Of a DNA stretch of 19,222 nucleotides, positions 6,587 to 14,204 are shown piece by piece (position 1 is the stretch's first letter; each line of letters opens with the position of its first letter). The notes under the pieces were generated by a model that ran no database searches, was not told the origin of the DNA, and was given only the letters and a program-made list of their open reading frames with translations. This DNA is from JABMMZ01 sp044357345 (GTDB lineage Bacteria > Bacteroidota > Bacteroidia > NS11-12g > UBA955), in assembly GCA_044357345.1 (NCBI GenBank), contig JBIKPR010000054.1:1-19222 (forward strand), in the 5' to 3' direction. The position numbers and the translations under genes are program-made.

Positions 6587-8851
6587 TTATTTCTTTGCTT
6601 GAGCATCCAATACAGCAACAGCCACCATATTGACAATCTCTCTAACTGAACTACCCAATTGAAGGAAGTGTACAGACTTGTTAAAACCAAGTAAAACTGG
6701 ACCCATGCTTTCTGCATTGCCAAAACTTTGTGCAAATTTATAGGCGATATTGCCTGCTGCAAGATTCGGGAAAATAAAGGTATTGACATCTTTGTCAATT
6801 AATTTGCTGAAAGGGAAATTTTCTTTCATCATTTCGTTATTCATCGCAAAATTTGCTTGAATGTCTCCATCTATAATTATTTCTGGATGGTTTTTATGCA
6901 AATAGCTTACTGCACTTGAAACTTTTTCAGGGACTTCACCTTTGGCGCTTCCAAAATTACTGTAACTAAGCATGGCCATTACTGGTTTAACACCTAATTT
7001 TGAAACCTCAGCATGGGTCATTTTGGCTATTTCGACTAATTCATCGGCAGTAGGGTTTATATTTACAGTGGTATCAGAGAAGAAATAAGGACCCTTTTTG
7101 GTCATGATGATATACATGCCAGATATTTTGGTTATTCCTTGCTCTTTTCCAATGATTTGCATTGCCGGTTTTAAGGATTTTGGATAGTTTTTGGTTAATC
7201 CAGAAATAAATGCATCGCATTCACCTTCGTTTACCATCATACAGCCGAAATAGTTTCTATCGCGCATTAACTTTACGGATTCATAAATATTGACCCCTTT
7301 TCTTTGTCTTTTTTCAAAGAACTTTAAACCATATTCCTCGCGTTTAGAATCTTCAGTAAGTGGATCAATTATTTTAACATCGCCTAAATCAATGCCATTT
7401 TCTTCCATTAGTGCTTTGATTTTAACACTGTTTCCTAAAAGAATTGGAATAGCAATTCCTTCTTCTTTTGCAATAACTGCCGCTTTAAGTATTTTAATAT
7501 TATCGGCTTCTGCAAACACAACTTGCTTCGGATTTTGACGGGCTTGCGTCATCATTCTACGAATGAACTTATTGTCCAAGCCCATCCTATTTCTAAGCTC
7601 TAAGCGGTAAGCATCCCAATCTTGAATCGGATTCATAGCAACACCGCTGTCCATTGCTGCTTTAGCAACCGCAGGGCTTACAGCTTCAATTAGTCTTGGG
7701 TCAATTGGCTTAGGAATAATATAATTTCTTCCAAACTCTAAACCAGTTTCATTATAAGCCATCATCACAGATTCAGGAACAGGTTCTTTGGCCAATTGTG
7801 CTATTGCTTTAACTGCGGCCAATTTCATTTCTTCATTAATTATAGTTGCACGGACATCAAGAGCTCCTCTAAAGATAAAAGGGAAGCCAAGCACGTTGTT
7901 AACTTGGTTAGGATGGTCGCTTCTTCCTGTAGCCATAATTATATCCTCTCTTGAGGCAATTGCCAAATCATAGGCTATTTCTGGGTCAGGATTTGCCATT
8001 GCAAAAACAATTGGATCCTTTGCCATACTTCTGATCATATCTTGAGTGAGGATATTTGCTTTTGATAGACCAACAAAAATATCTGCATTTTTTAAGGCAT
8101 CTTCCAAAGTATTGGTTTTTGTATCGTTTATAAAGAATTGCTTGTATTCATCAAGATCAGTTCTTTCTTTGTTTAACGTGCCTTTGCTGTCGAGCATTAT
8201 AAGATTTTCTTTCTTAACGCCTAATGCAATAAATAATTTACTACAACTCATGGCACTTGCGCCAGCTCCATTAACCACCATCTTGATTTCGGAAATCGAT
8301 TTATTTACCACTTCAAGAGCATTTAACAAGGCAGCTCCACTAATAATTGCAGTACCATGTTGGTCGTCATGCATTATTGGGATTTTTAATTCATCTCTAA
8401 GTCTTCTCTCAATTTCAAAACATTCAGGGGCTTTTATATCTTCTAAATTTATTCCTCCAAAAGTTGGCTCCATAGCTTTCACGCATTGAATAAAACTTTC
8501 AACGTCTTTGGTGTTTAACTCAATATCAAAAACATCAATGTCTGCAAATATTTTAAATAATACGGCTTTCCCTTCCATCACTGGCTTTGAGGCTTCGGCA
8601 CCAATATCCCCCAAGCCAAGCACAGCAGTTCCATTACTTATAACTGCAACTAGGTTGCCTTTGGCTGTATATTTATAAACATCACTTGGGTTGTCAGCTA
8701 TTTTTAAGCAAGGCTCAGCAACTCCGGGTGAGTAGGCCAAACTAAGATCTCTTTTTGTTTGAGTTGGTTTTGTTGATATTACCTCAATTTTACCAGGTCT
8801 GCCCATGCTGTGGTAATCAAGGGCATCTTTTTGAAGTTTTGAAATTGTCAT
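6587..8851 (-). CDS. maeB: NADP-dependent malic enzyme with C-terminal phosphotransacetylase-like domain
   Basis: Oxidatively decarboxylates malate to pyruvate and CO2 with NADP+, an anaplerotic and NADPH-yielding step. The 754 residues are typical for the MaeB fusion. Malic part (about 1-425): RDLSLAYSPGVAEPC with the active Tyr, then the metal-binding and Rossmann regions with NGTAVLGLGDIG, MHDDQHGTAI, VVNGAGASAMSC, and the ANPDPEI and GRSDHPNQVNNVLGFP motifs. C-terminal part (about 440-754): a phosphate acetyltransferase fold with VVFAEADN, DGDIQANFA and the end segment GPVLLGFNKSVHFLQLGSSV. In MaeB enzymes this domain is regarded as an acetyl-CoA sensor rather than an active transacetylase; that role here is by analogy. 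A -7-like box lies 9 bases before the ATG. Convergent with fabD, divergent from the WD40 gene. Confidence 0.95.
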   Translation of the reverse strand: MTISKLQKDALDYHSMGRPGKIEVISTKPTQTKRDLSLAYSPGVAEPCLKIADNPSDVYKYTAKGNLVAVISNGTAVLGLGDIGAEASKPVMEGKAVLFKIFADIDVFDIELNTKDVESFIQCVKAMEPTFGGINLEDIKAPECFEIERRLRDELKIPIMHDDQHGTAIISGAALLNALEVVNKSISEIKMVVNGAGASAMSCSKLFIALGVKKENLIMLDSKGTLNKERTDLDEYKQFFINDTKTNTLEDALKNADIFVGLSKANILTQDMIRSMAKDPIVFAMANPDPEIAYDLAIASREDIIMATGRSDHPNQVNNVLGFPFIFRGALDVRATIINEEMKLAAVKAIAQLAKEPVPESVMMAYNETGLEFGRNYIIPKPIDPRLIEAVSPAVAKAAMDSGVAMNPIQDWDAYRLELRNRMGLDNKFIRRMMTQARQNPKQVVFAEADNIKILKAAVIAKEEGIAIPILLGNSVKIKALMEENGIDLGDVKIIDPLTEDSKREEYGLKFFEKRQRKGVNIYESVKLMRDRNYFGCMMVNEGECDAFISGLTKNYPKSLKPAMQIIGKEQGITKISGMYIIMTKKGPYFFSDTTVNINPTADELVEIAKMTHAEVSKLGVKPVMAMLSYSNFGSAKGEVPEKVSSAVSYLHKNHPEIIIDGDIQANFAMNNEMMKENFPFSKLIDKDVNTFIFPNLAAGNIAYKFAQSFGNAESMGPVLLGFNKSVHFLQLGSSVREIVNMVAVAVLDAQAKK

Positions 8852-8860
8852 AATGCCCTG

Positions 8861-8868
8861 CGAAGTAA
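8861..8868 (-). promoter_or_regulatory. Putative -7 box for maeB
   Basis: On the minus strand TTACTTCG, two mismatches to TAnnTTTG, followed by CAG and ending 9 bases before the ATG. The spacing is the same as for the folA box. Confidence 0.3.
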
Positions 8869-8927
8869 CAACTTATTTCGAGAAATTCAACTGATAAATG
8901 TAAGTACTTACCTTCATCTGAAGCCCC

Positions 8928-8952
8928 TTGGTCGACTTTAACGTATAATTTG
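8928..8952 (+). promoter_or_regulatory. Possible promoter for the WD40 gene
   Basis: TATAATTTG at 8944-8952 resembles the -7 element but with one extra base between TA and TTTG. A TTG at 8928-8930 lies 13 bases upstream, shorter than the usual 17-23. It would give a leader of roughly 55 bases before the ATG at 9013. Confidence 0.3.
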
Positions 8953-9012
8953 GAAGATTGTGGAAAGCAATTTAAAAAAAAAGGCGTAATTAGCCATCTA
9001 AATCAACAAAAT

Positions 9013-10065
9013 ATGTTATCAAAACTTATATTGTGTGTTTTTGCTTTTTGCTTTTATCAAAATGCTAATAGCCAGTCTTTTAAACATAAAATGACTGAAC
9101 ACACTTCAAATATTGAAACAGTTACAATTTCTAATGATGGTAAACTAATGGCGACTGGTGCTTGGGATGGGCATATCCATTTATACACATTTGATTCTTT
9201 AGGAAATCCAGTAATGAAAAGCACATATACAGGACATCTTGGTGCTGTGATATCATTAAGTTTTTCAGCAAACAATAAATTTCTTGTAAGCAGTAGTAAA
9301 GATTATTCATCTAGAATTTGGAATATTGATACACCAAGCAAACACAAAGTTTTCAACTTGCATTTAGAACCTGTAACGGCTGCATTTATTGACCCAAGCT
9401 ATAAATACATTATTTCTGCTAGTTTGGATGGAACAATTAGAACAACAAATATCAATGATCCTTTAAAGTCGAAAGTTATCAAATTAAGTGGTCCAATAAA
9501 TGATTTGCAATTAAGTAAAGATAAAAAGTTTTTTTATGTTGCCGTTAAAGGTGGCGTGGTTAAAAAAATTGAAACCGGTGGAAAGAACATTGAAATTCTA
9601 AGTTTCACAGGACATACAGATGAAATTAATGCCTTGGAACTCTCACCAGATGGCAATTTTATGGCAACCGCTTCAAGTGATAAGACCATACAAATTTGGA
9701 ATGTTGTAACAGGTAAAAGTGTTAAAAATTTAAGTGGTTTTGAATGGAAAGTTACCTCCTTGAAATACAGCAGCGATGGAAAGTATATTATTGGTGGATG
9801 CAACAACGGGATCACTAAGCTTTTCGAAATTGAAACAGGAAAGAGCATTTCTGAATTTAATGACTTAGGAAAAAATGTAAGAGATGTAACCTTTAGCAGG
9901 GATGGTAAGTTGATATTTGTAGCGACTTTGATGGATTCTGATAAATTTGGCGCTGTGATTTATAACAGTGGCATAATATCTACTCCATTGACCACTGGTT
10001 CAAGTGCTATTAAGCCAAAACAAAGTCAAGCTTCAAGCAGCAAAAAAACAAATGGATCAAAATAA
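9013..10065 (+). CDS. Exported seven-bladed WD40 repeat protein
   Basis: A 350-residue protein with an N-terminal signal peptide (LSKLILCVFAFCFYQNANSQ, residues 2-21) followed by seven WD40-like units, enough for one closed beta-propeller, and a Ser/Lys-rich tail. The clearest blades are units 2 (TGHLGAVISLSFSANNKFLV...SSRIWN) and 5 (TGHTDEINALELSPDGNFMA...DKTIQIWN); units 3, 4 and 7 have lost the GH and WD signatures. WD40 propellers bind proteins; the partner here is unknown, and the leader places it in the periplasm or outside. I chose the ATG at 9013 because it begins the signal peptide; the in-frame TTG at 8950 would add 21 charged residues ahead of it and lies within a promoter-like box. 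The last 14 bases overlap the RidA-family gene. Confidence 0.87.
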   Translation: MLSKLILCVFAFCFYQNANSQSFKHKMTEHTSNIETVTISNDGKLMATGAWDGHIHLYTFDSLGNPVMKSTYTGHLGAVISLSFSANNKFLVSSSKDYSSRIWNIDTPSKHKVFNLHLEPVTAAFIDPSYKYIISASLDGTIRTTNINDPLKSKVIKLSGPINDLQLSKDKKFFYVAVKGGVVKKIETGGKNIEILSFTGHTDEINALELSPDGNFMATASSDKTIQIWNVVTGKSVKNLSGFEWKVTSLKYSSDGKYIIGGCNNGITKLFEIETGKSISEFNDLGKNVRDVTFSRDGKLIFVATLMDSDKFGAVIYNSGIISTPLTTGSSAIKPKQSQASSSKKTNGSK

Positions 10066-10471
10066 CAGTATAGAATCAAGTAAGGCGCCAGAGCCAGTAG
10101 GATTATACCCTCATGCAAAAAGGGTAGGGAATTTATTATTTTTAAGTGGAGTTGGACCAAGAGAACGCGGTACCAAGGTGATTCCTGGAGTTGAATTAGA
10201 CGAGAATAAAAATATAATTAGTTATGATATAGCCAAGCAGTGTCATAGTGTATTTCAAAATATCAAATATATTCTTGAGGATTCAGGAAGCAGTTGGGAT
10301 AAGATTGTAGATGTTACAGTGTTTCTTACCAATATGAAAGATGATTTTCCAATCTACAATAAAATCTGGGCCGAATACTTTGCTGAAAACCCTCCTTGCA
10401 GAACAACTTTGGAGATTAATTGTCTTCCAACCCCGATTGGTATAGAATTGAAAGTAATTGCTACGATTTAA
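10052..10471 (+). CDS. RidA-family deaminase, 2-aminomuconate deaminase-like
   Basis: A 139-residue member of the RidA/YjgF/UK114 family. Within it, the sequence resembles the 2-aminomuconate deaminase branch: APEPVGLYPHAKRVGN, FLSGVGPRERGTK, an insert with PGVELDENKNII, YDIAKQCHSVFQNI, and CRTTLEI with PTPIGIELK. Those enzymes remove ammonia from 2-aminomuconate in the kynurenine/tryptophan and nitrobenzoate breakdown routes. Arg117 and Glu132 occupy the positions of the conserved RidA active-site pair. No other kynurenine genes are in the window, so the substrate is inferred; a general enamine/imine deaminase remains possible. The ATG at 10052 lies inside the end of the WD40 gene, giving a 14-base overlap that suggests coupled translation. 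Its TAA directly abuts the stop of convergent cdsA. Confidence 0.88.
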   Translation: MDQNNSIESSKAPEPVGLYPHAKRVGNLLFLSGVGPRERGTKVIPGVELDENKNIISYDIAKQCHSVFQNIKYILEDSGSSWDKIVDVTVFLTNMKDDFPIYNKIWAEYFAENPPCRTTLEINCLPTPIGIELKVIATI

Positions 10472-11284
10472 TTAAAGCAGCAAATAATAACAAAGGGCTG
10501 TAAAAGGTAGCGAAATTAATAGGGCATCAAATCGGTCTAAAATACCCCCGTGTCCTGGTAAAATATTGCCAGAATCTTTTATTTTAAATTCTCTTTTTAA
10601 CATGCTTTCTACTAAGTCGCCCAATGTGCCGAATACCACACTGCACATTGCAACAATTACATTTACATGCATAGGGATGTTAAAATAGTAAGAAAGCAAA
10701 GTTGAGAACCCACAGGTTAACAGTAAGCCACCTATAAAACCTTCCCAAGTTTTTCCTGGAGAAACTGCTTCAAACATTTTGTTTTTGCCAAATAATTTGC
10801 CGCTTACATAGGCAAAAGTATCGCTGCACCATATCAGGATGAATAAATTCAGGGCCAGTAAGGGCATGTAAACAGTTTGCGGCGTCTCTTGTGTATGTTC
10901 TTGGTGAAATGCGCTTAAAAAGAAAAAAAGCAAGGGAAAAGCAATATAAAATAAGCCACTGAATAGATAGGTTAAAGTTTTCCAATCTCTATTTTTGGAA
11001 AACAAAACGGAAATGGCCGCTAAAGGAAATAAAATAGGCAGCAAATATACGACCCAATCATTAAACCAATATTTAAGGCAAACGATACCGAGTCCTGTGA
11101 TTACAAAGACTGCCTGAGAGATATGAAATAAGCCTTTAAAAACTATTCTGTAATATTCCAATAGGCCAAACAAGCATATTGCACACAATAGAACTAGAAA
11201 GCTAAATTCATTGTATAAAGTTAGGCCACAAACTCCAGTTACAAAGAAAATACCTGTGATAGCCCTTTGCCAAAAATTATTCAT
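10472..11284 (-). CDS. cdsA: Phosphatidate cytidylyltransferase (CDP-diglyceride synthase)
   Basis: Makes CDP-diacylglycerol from phosphatidic acid and CTP in the inner membrane, the branch point to phosphatidylethanolamine and anionic lipids. The 270-residue length and roughly eight hydrophobic segments suit the family. The CDS signature is complete near the C-terminus: Ser227-x-Leu-Lys-Arg, then Lys-Asp-x-Gly and PGHGGILDRFD at 243-253. Upstream elements include WCSDTFAYVSGKLFGKNK (152-169) and SPGKTWEGFIGG (175-186), also conserved. The ATG overlaps the final codons of the CPBP protease gene by 8 bases (ATGAATAA), so the two are likely translated from one message in the order protease then cdsA. 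The stop touches the RidA-family stop from the other strand. Confidence 0.95.
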   Translation of the reverse strand: MNNFWQRAITGIFFVTGVCGLTLYNEFSFLVLLCAICLFGLLEYYRIVFKGLFHISQAVFVITGLGIVCLKYWFNDWVVYLLPILFPLAAISVLFSKNRDWKTLTYLFSGLFYIAFPLLFFFLSAFHQEHTQETPQTVYMPLLALNLFILIWCSDTFAYVSGKLFGKNKMFEAVSPGKTWEGFIGGLLLTCGFSTLLSYYFNIPMHVNVIVAMCSVVFGTLGDLVESMLKREFKIKDSGNILPGHGGILDRFDALLISLPFTALCYYLLL

Positions 11285-12242
11285 GCTTGTGGTTTAATTT
11301 ATGTTGTTGAATAATGAAAACAAAGATAGAAACAACAATGCCTAAAAAAATAAAAAAGGATAGAGTGTTTGGTTCAAATTTATCTTCAACTACTTGCTTT
11401 GCTATCTCTGAATTGTTTTGATAGTAGTAGGCAAAAACCGCGAGTGAATTGTTGAGGAAATGGATTAAAATATTGGTATAAATGCTTTTGGTATAATAGA
11501 AAAGATAACCTAAAACCAAAGCTAGAAACATCATTGGGATAACTTGGTCAATGTTTAAATGAACCAAAGCAAATATGAGGCTGCATATCCAAATGCCTAT
11601 ATGGTGGTTTTTAAATAGGCCGCTTAAAAGGGGTTGAAGCGTACCTCTGAAAAAAATCTCTTCAAACAAAGCAGGAAATAAAGCAATACAAACGATGTTG
11701 ATGAACAAATCTTGATGATTATTCATTTGCAACATCCGTTCGAGCATTTGTGCTGAGTTTGCTGAATTGAAAAAATTGCGAATTGAACTTGGAATAGGCA
11801 GTCTTTCATTTAAGTTGAGCAAAAAAGCTGAAACTACGACAGCAGAAATAAATAAAACTGGCAGCAAAACCCAAATAAAGCGAACTTTAGGCATTTGAAA
11901 TTTCCAAAATGAATTGATTTTGTATGAACGAATTTTGGATAAGAGAAACGCTGAAACAACCCATGCGCCAAATGCTGCAAAAGCATTGTAAAATTTTAAA
12001 AATCCAACATTCGTCGTTTCCGTAGTACTGCTTAATACATCCATTAAATCAGATATTTGGATATGAAATAGAGCAGAACTTATTAGCGCGCCTAGTAAAC
12101 TAAAAACAATTGCGCTAATTAACACCAAGCCAATTAAGATTAAAATATCGGCAAAGTATTGTATTCTATTCTGTTCGTTGTAATTTTGCAAATTCTGTCT
12201 ATTTAAAAAATGCAAATTTGGTAAAAATTGGTGATATATCAT
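11277..12242 (-). CDS. CPBP family intramembrane glutamic protease (CAAX-protease/bacteriocin-processing type)
   Basis: Polytopic membrane protein of the CPBP (Abi/CAAX Rce1-like) family; members cleave or process membrane-bound substrates, and the substrate here is unknown. All signature motifs are present (numbering from the ATG at 12242): Glu194-Glu195-x-x-x-Arg199 in FEEIFFRG, His228 in FALVHLN, and His261-x-x-x-Asn in IHFLNNS. About seven or eight hydrophobic segments are visible. The start is uncertain: the ATG at 12242 would overlap the divergent dus gene, and in-frame TTG codons at about residues 10 and 18 are alternatives that lie close to a palindromic promoter-like box. The first 30 residues are polar and poorly family-like, which favours a later start. 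Overlaps cdsA by 8 bases as an apparent two-gene operon. Confidence 0.85.
   Translation of the reverse strand: MIYHQFLPNLHFLNRQNLQNYNEQNRIQYFADILILIGLVLISAIVFSLLGALISSALFHIQISDLMDVLSSTTETTNVGFLKFYNAFAAFGAWVVSAFLLSKIRSYKINSFWKFQMPKVRFIWVLLPVLFISAVVVSAFLLNLNERLPIPSSIRNFFNSANSAQMLERMLQMNNHQDLFINIVCIALFPALFEEIFFRGTLQPLLSGLFKNHHIGIWICSLIFALVHLNIDQVIPMMFLALVLGYLFYYTKSIYTNILIHFLNNSLAVFAYYYQNNSEIAKQVVEDKFEPNTLSFFIFLGIVVSIFVFIIQQHKLNHKHE
12213..12220. promoter_or_regulatory. Palindromic promoter-like box between CPBP protease and dus
   Basis: CAAATTTG is its own reverse complement and is one mismatch from TAnnTTTG on either strand. It sits at the 5' ends of two divergent genes that otherwise share no intergenic space, and its last three bases are the apparent TTG start of dus. 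A dual promoter role is inference. Confidence 0.3.
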
Positions 12243-13210
12243 TAGGAAATTTTCCTTTACTGTTGGCGCCTATGGAGGATGTTAGTGATCCTCCGTTCAG
12301 ATACCTATGTAAGAAACACGGTGCAGACTTGATGTATACTGAGTTTATCAGTTCAGAAGGTCTGATTAGGGATGCCGTTAAATCGCGTCAAAAACTCGAC
12401 ATATTTGACCACGAAAGGCCAATCGGGATTCAAATTTTTGGGGGAGATGAAGAGGCAATGGCTTTAGCAACTAAAATCGTTGATGCAACTCAACCTGATT
12501 TGGTGGATATAAATTTTGGATGTCCAGTCAAGAAAGTGGTTTGCAAAGGCGCGGGTGCTGCAGTGCTCAAAGATATTCCATTAATGATAAGACTAACAGA
12601 AGCGGTTGTTAGGTCTACCAATTTGCCCGTAACTGTAAAAACAAGATTGGGATGGGACGAGAAAACCAAGAATATAGAAGAGGTAGCTGAGCGACTTCAA
12701 GATGTTGGAGTAAAAGCCTTGTCAATTCACGGAAGGACTAGAACCCAGTTGTACAAGGGTGAGGCTGATTGGACACTAATTGCGAAAGTAAAAAACAATC
12801 CAAGAATTCAAATTCCAATTTTTGGAAATGGGGATATAACAACACCTGAGAAGGCTCTAGAATACAAGAATAGATTTGGTGTAGATGGAATAATGATTGG
12901 TAGAGCTGCAATAGGGCATCCATGGGTGTTTAGAGAAATTAAACACTATTTGAATACGGGTGAACATATGGCTGGACCAAGTTTTGATGAACGCGTGGAA
13001 GCTTGCAAAACCCATTTGCAAAAGTCTGTTGAATGGAAGAGTGAAATACAAGCCATCAATGAGATGAAAAGGCATTACGCCAACTATTTCAAGGGTATTC
13101 CCAATTTTAAAGCCTACAAAACCGCTTTGGTATGCAGCAACGATTTAAACGAAATATATGATTTATTAGAGGTGATAAAAGAGAAGAAGTTTGAATTAAT
13201 TGAAGATTAA
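12218..13210 (+). CDS. tRNA dihydrouridine synthase, DusB-like
   Basis: FMN- and NADPH-dependent enzyme that reduces uridine to dihydrouridine in the tRNA D-loop. The 330 residues begin MVKIGDISLGNFPLLLAPME, as Bacteroidota DusB proteins do, which supports the unusual TTG start at 12218; no in-frame ATG lies upstream or before the FMN site. Key residues: APMEDVSDPPFR (17-28) at the FMN-binding barrel start, catalytic Cys102 in NFGCPVKKV, Lys141 in VKTRLGWDE and His171 in SIHGRTRTQLYKG, then GNGDI and MIGRAAIGHPW for phosphate binding. The C-terminal helical tRNA-binding domain is present. Its stop shares TTAA (13207-13210) with the convergent O-methyltransferase. The Dus family is certain; the B subtype is by resemblance. 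Confidence 0.93.
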   Translation: MVKIGDISLGNFPLLLAPMEDVSDPPFRYLCKKHGADLMYTEFISSEGLIRDAVKSRQKLDIFDHERPIGIQIFGGDEEAMALATKIVDATQPDLVDINFGCPVKKVVCKGAGAAVLKDIPLMIRLTEAVVRSTNLPVTVKTRLGWDEKTKNIEEVAERLQDVGVKALSIHGRTRTQLYKGEADWTLIAKVKNNPRIQIPIFGNGDITTPEKALEYKNRFGVDGIMIGRAAIGHPWVFREIKHYLNTGEHMAGPSFDERVEACKTHLQKSVEWKSEIQAINEMKRHYANYFKGIPNFKAYKTALVCSNDLNEIYDLLEVIKEKKFELIED

Positions 13211-13860
13211 ATCTTACGGATCATCATAATTCCATCCCTTATCGGCATAAGGATGTTTTCAACCCTTTGGTCATTTTGAACCATGGTATTGAATTCATTG
13301 AGTAAAATTGTATCCTTATCTTTCTCTAGTTCTTTTTGCTCAATAATTTTACCACTCCATAGTACGTTATCCGCCATTATTAATCCACCAGGCGCTATTT
13401 TATCGATACACAGATTATAGTAATTGATGTAGTCGGCTTTTTCTGCATCCATCCAAACAATATTCCAATAAGGTACTTGGCTGTTTAATTGCTCAATCAA
13501 TTCGATAGCATTCCCATGCAGCGCCGTTATTTTGTCTGACATATTTGCTTTCGTAAAAAAGTCTTTAGCAACAGCAAGAACTTCATCGTTATGGTCAATT
13601 GTATAAAGTCTGCCATTATTACTCAGACCTTCTGCAAGACATAGTGCAGAATATCCTGTATATGTACCAATGTCTAAAATGAAATCAGGCTTTATTAACT
13701 GGCTCATTAATGCAAGGAACCTTCCTTGTAAATGGCCGCTAAGCATTCTTGGTTTTAATAAATTACTATGGGTGTAACGGTTAAGTTGGTATAAATAAGA
13801 AGGCTCCTCAGAGGTATGGTCTTCCGCATATTTTACAATATTAGAATCAATAAAATCCAT
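13207..13860 (-). CDS. Class I SAM-dependent O-methyltransferase (caffeoyl-CoA/COMT-like, family 3)
   Basis: A 217-residue cytosolic methyltransferase of the cation-dependent O-methyltransferase family. Visible: SAM-binding motif I ILDIGTYTGYSALCLAE (61-77), the acidic residue ending strand 2 in TIDHND (88-92), metal-site candidates Asp138 in WMDAEKADY and Asp164-Asn165 in MADNVLWSGK, and the N-terminal helices with HSNLLKPRMLSGHLQGRFLA, matching the family's entry motif. Bacterial members methylate catechol-like compounds or unknown acceptors; nothing here identifies the substrate. It lies alone, convergent with dus with a 4-base overlap and divergent from the glycogen-synthase-like gene. 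A -7-like box stands 4 bases before the ATG. Confidence 0.92.
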   Translation of the reverse strand: MDFIDSNIVKYAEDHTSEEPSYLYQLNRYTHSNLLKPRMLSGHLQGRFLALMSQLIKPDFILDIGTYTGYSALCLAEGLSNNGRLYTIDHNDEVLAVAKDFFTKANMSDKITALHGNAIELIEQLNSQVPYWNIVWMDAEKADYINYYNLCIDKIAPGGLIMADNVLWSGKIIEQKELEKDKDTILLNEFNTMVQNDQRVENILMPIRDGIMMIRKI

Positions 13861-13864
13861 GTTG

Positions 13865-13872
13865 CAAATTAA
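13865..13872 (-). promoter_or_regulatory. Putative -7 box for the O-methyltransferase
   Basis: On the minus strand TTAATTTG (one mismatch to TAnnTTTG), then CAAC, then the ATG. This is almost the same arrangement as before the FTCD gene (TTATTTTG-CAGC-ATG). Confidence 0.45.
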
Positions 13873-14166
13873 TACATATTTATTGAATGAATGGTCTAGT
13901 GGGATGGTGAAATTTTCATCATTAATATTTCCCCATAATAAATCATGATTAACTTTTTTAATGAGATGCTCTAGAGATTATTTACCCAAACTGCTATAAT
14001 AAAAATTATCAATAAAAACAAGTTTTATTTTTAACACAAAAACAGATGTGTTTGGGTATAACTCATTTTATCATATATATACAATTTATATAATGATATC
14101 AATGGTTTTGGAGCTATTTTTATAAATATATTAAGTTATATTTCATAATATAAGAAAAAATTGTAT
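13873..14166. other. AT-rich divergent intergenic region
   Basis: About 300 bases between the O-methyltransferase and the glycogen-synthase-like gene with no supportable ORF or RNA gene. It is strongly AT-rich, especially 14070-14160 with TATATATA tracts. A short imperfect inverted repeat (AATAAAAAC...GTTTTATT, about 14011-14030) and an ACACA/TGTGT pair near 14036-14052 are visible but weak. It probably carries upstream promoter elements for both flanking genes. Confidence 0.5.
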
Positions 14167-14174
14167 TATCTTTG
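14167..14174 (+). promoter_or_regulatory. -7 box for the glycogen-synthase-like gene
   Basis: TATCTTTG is a perfect TAnnTTTG match, identical to the tRNA-Asp box. It ends 30 bases before the ATG, giving a leader of roughly 25 bases, unlike the very short gaps at most other genes here. No clear TTG at -33. Confidence 0.6.
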
Positions 14175-14204
14175 TAATTAGAAAATTCCCAACCAACAAC
14201 GAAT

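Noticed and set aside
8046..8489. 147-codon plus-strand ORF inside maeB
   Set aside because: Antisense shadow of a strongly conserved coding region; no promoter or family features.
8950..9012. Upstream TTG start for the WD40 protein
   Set aside because: It would put 21 charged residues before a clear signal peptide and lies in a promoter-like box.
10004..10051. Longer start for the RidA-family protein
   Set aside because: The extra 16 residues are read from the WD40 gene tail and are not family-like; the ATG at 10052 is preferred.
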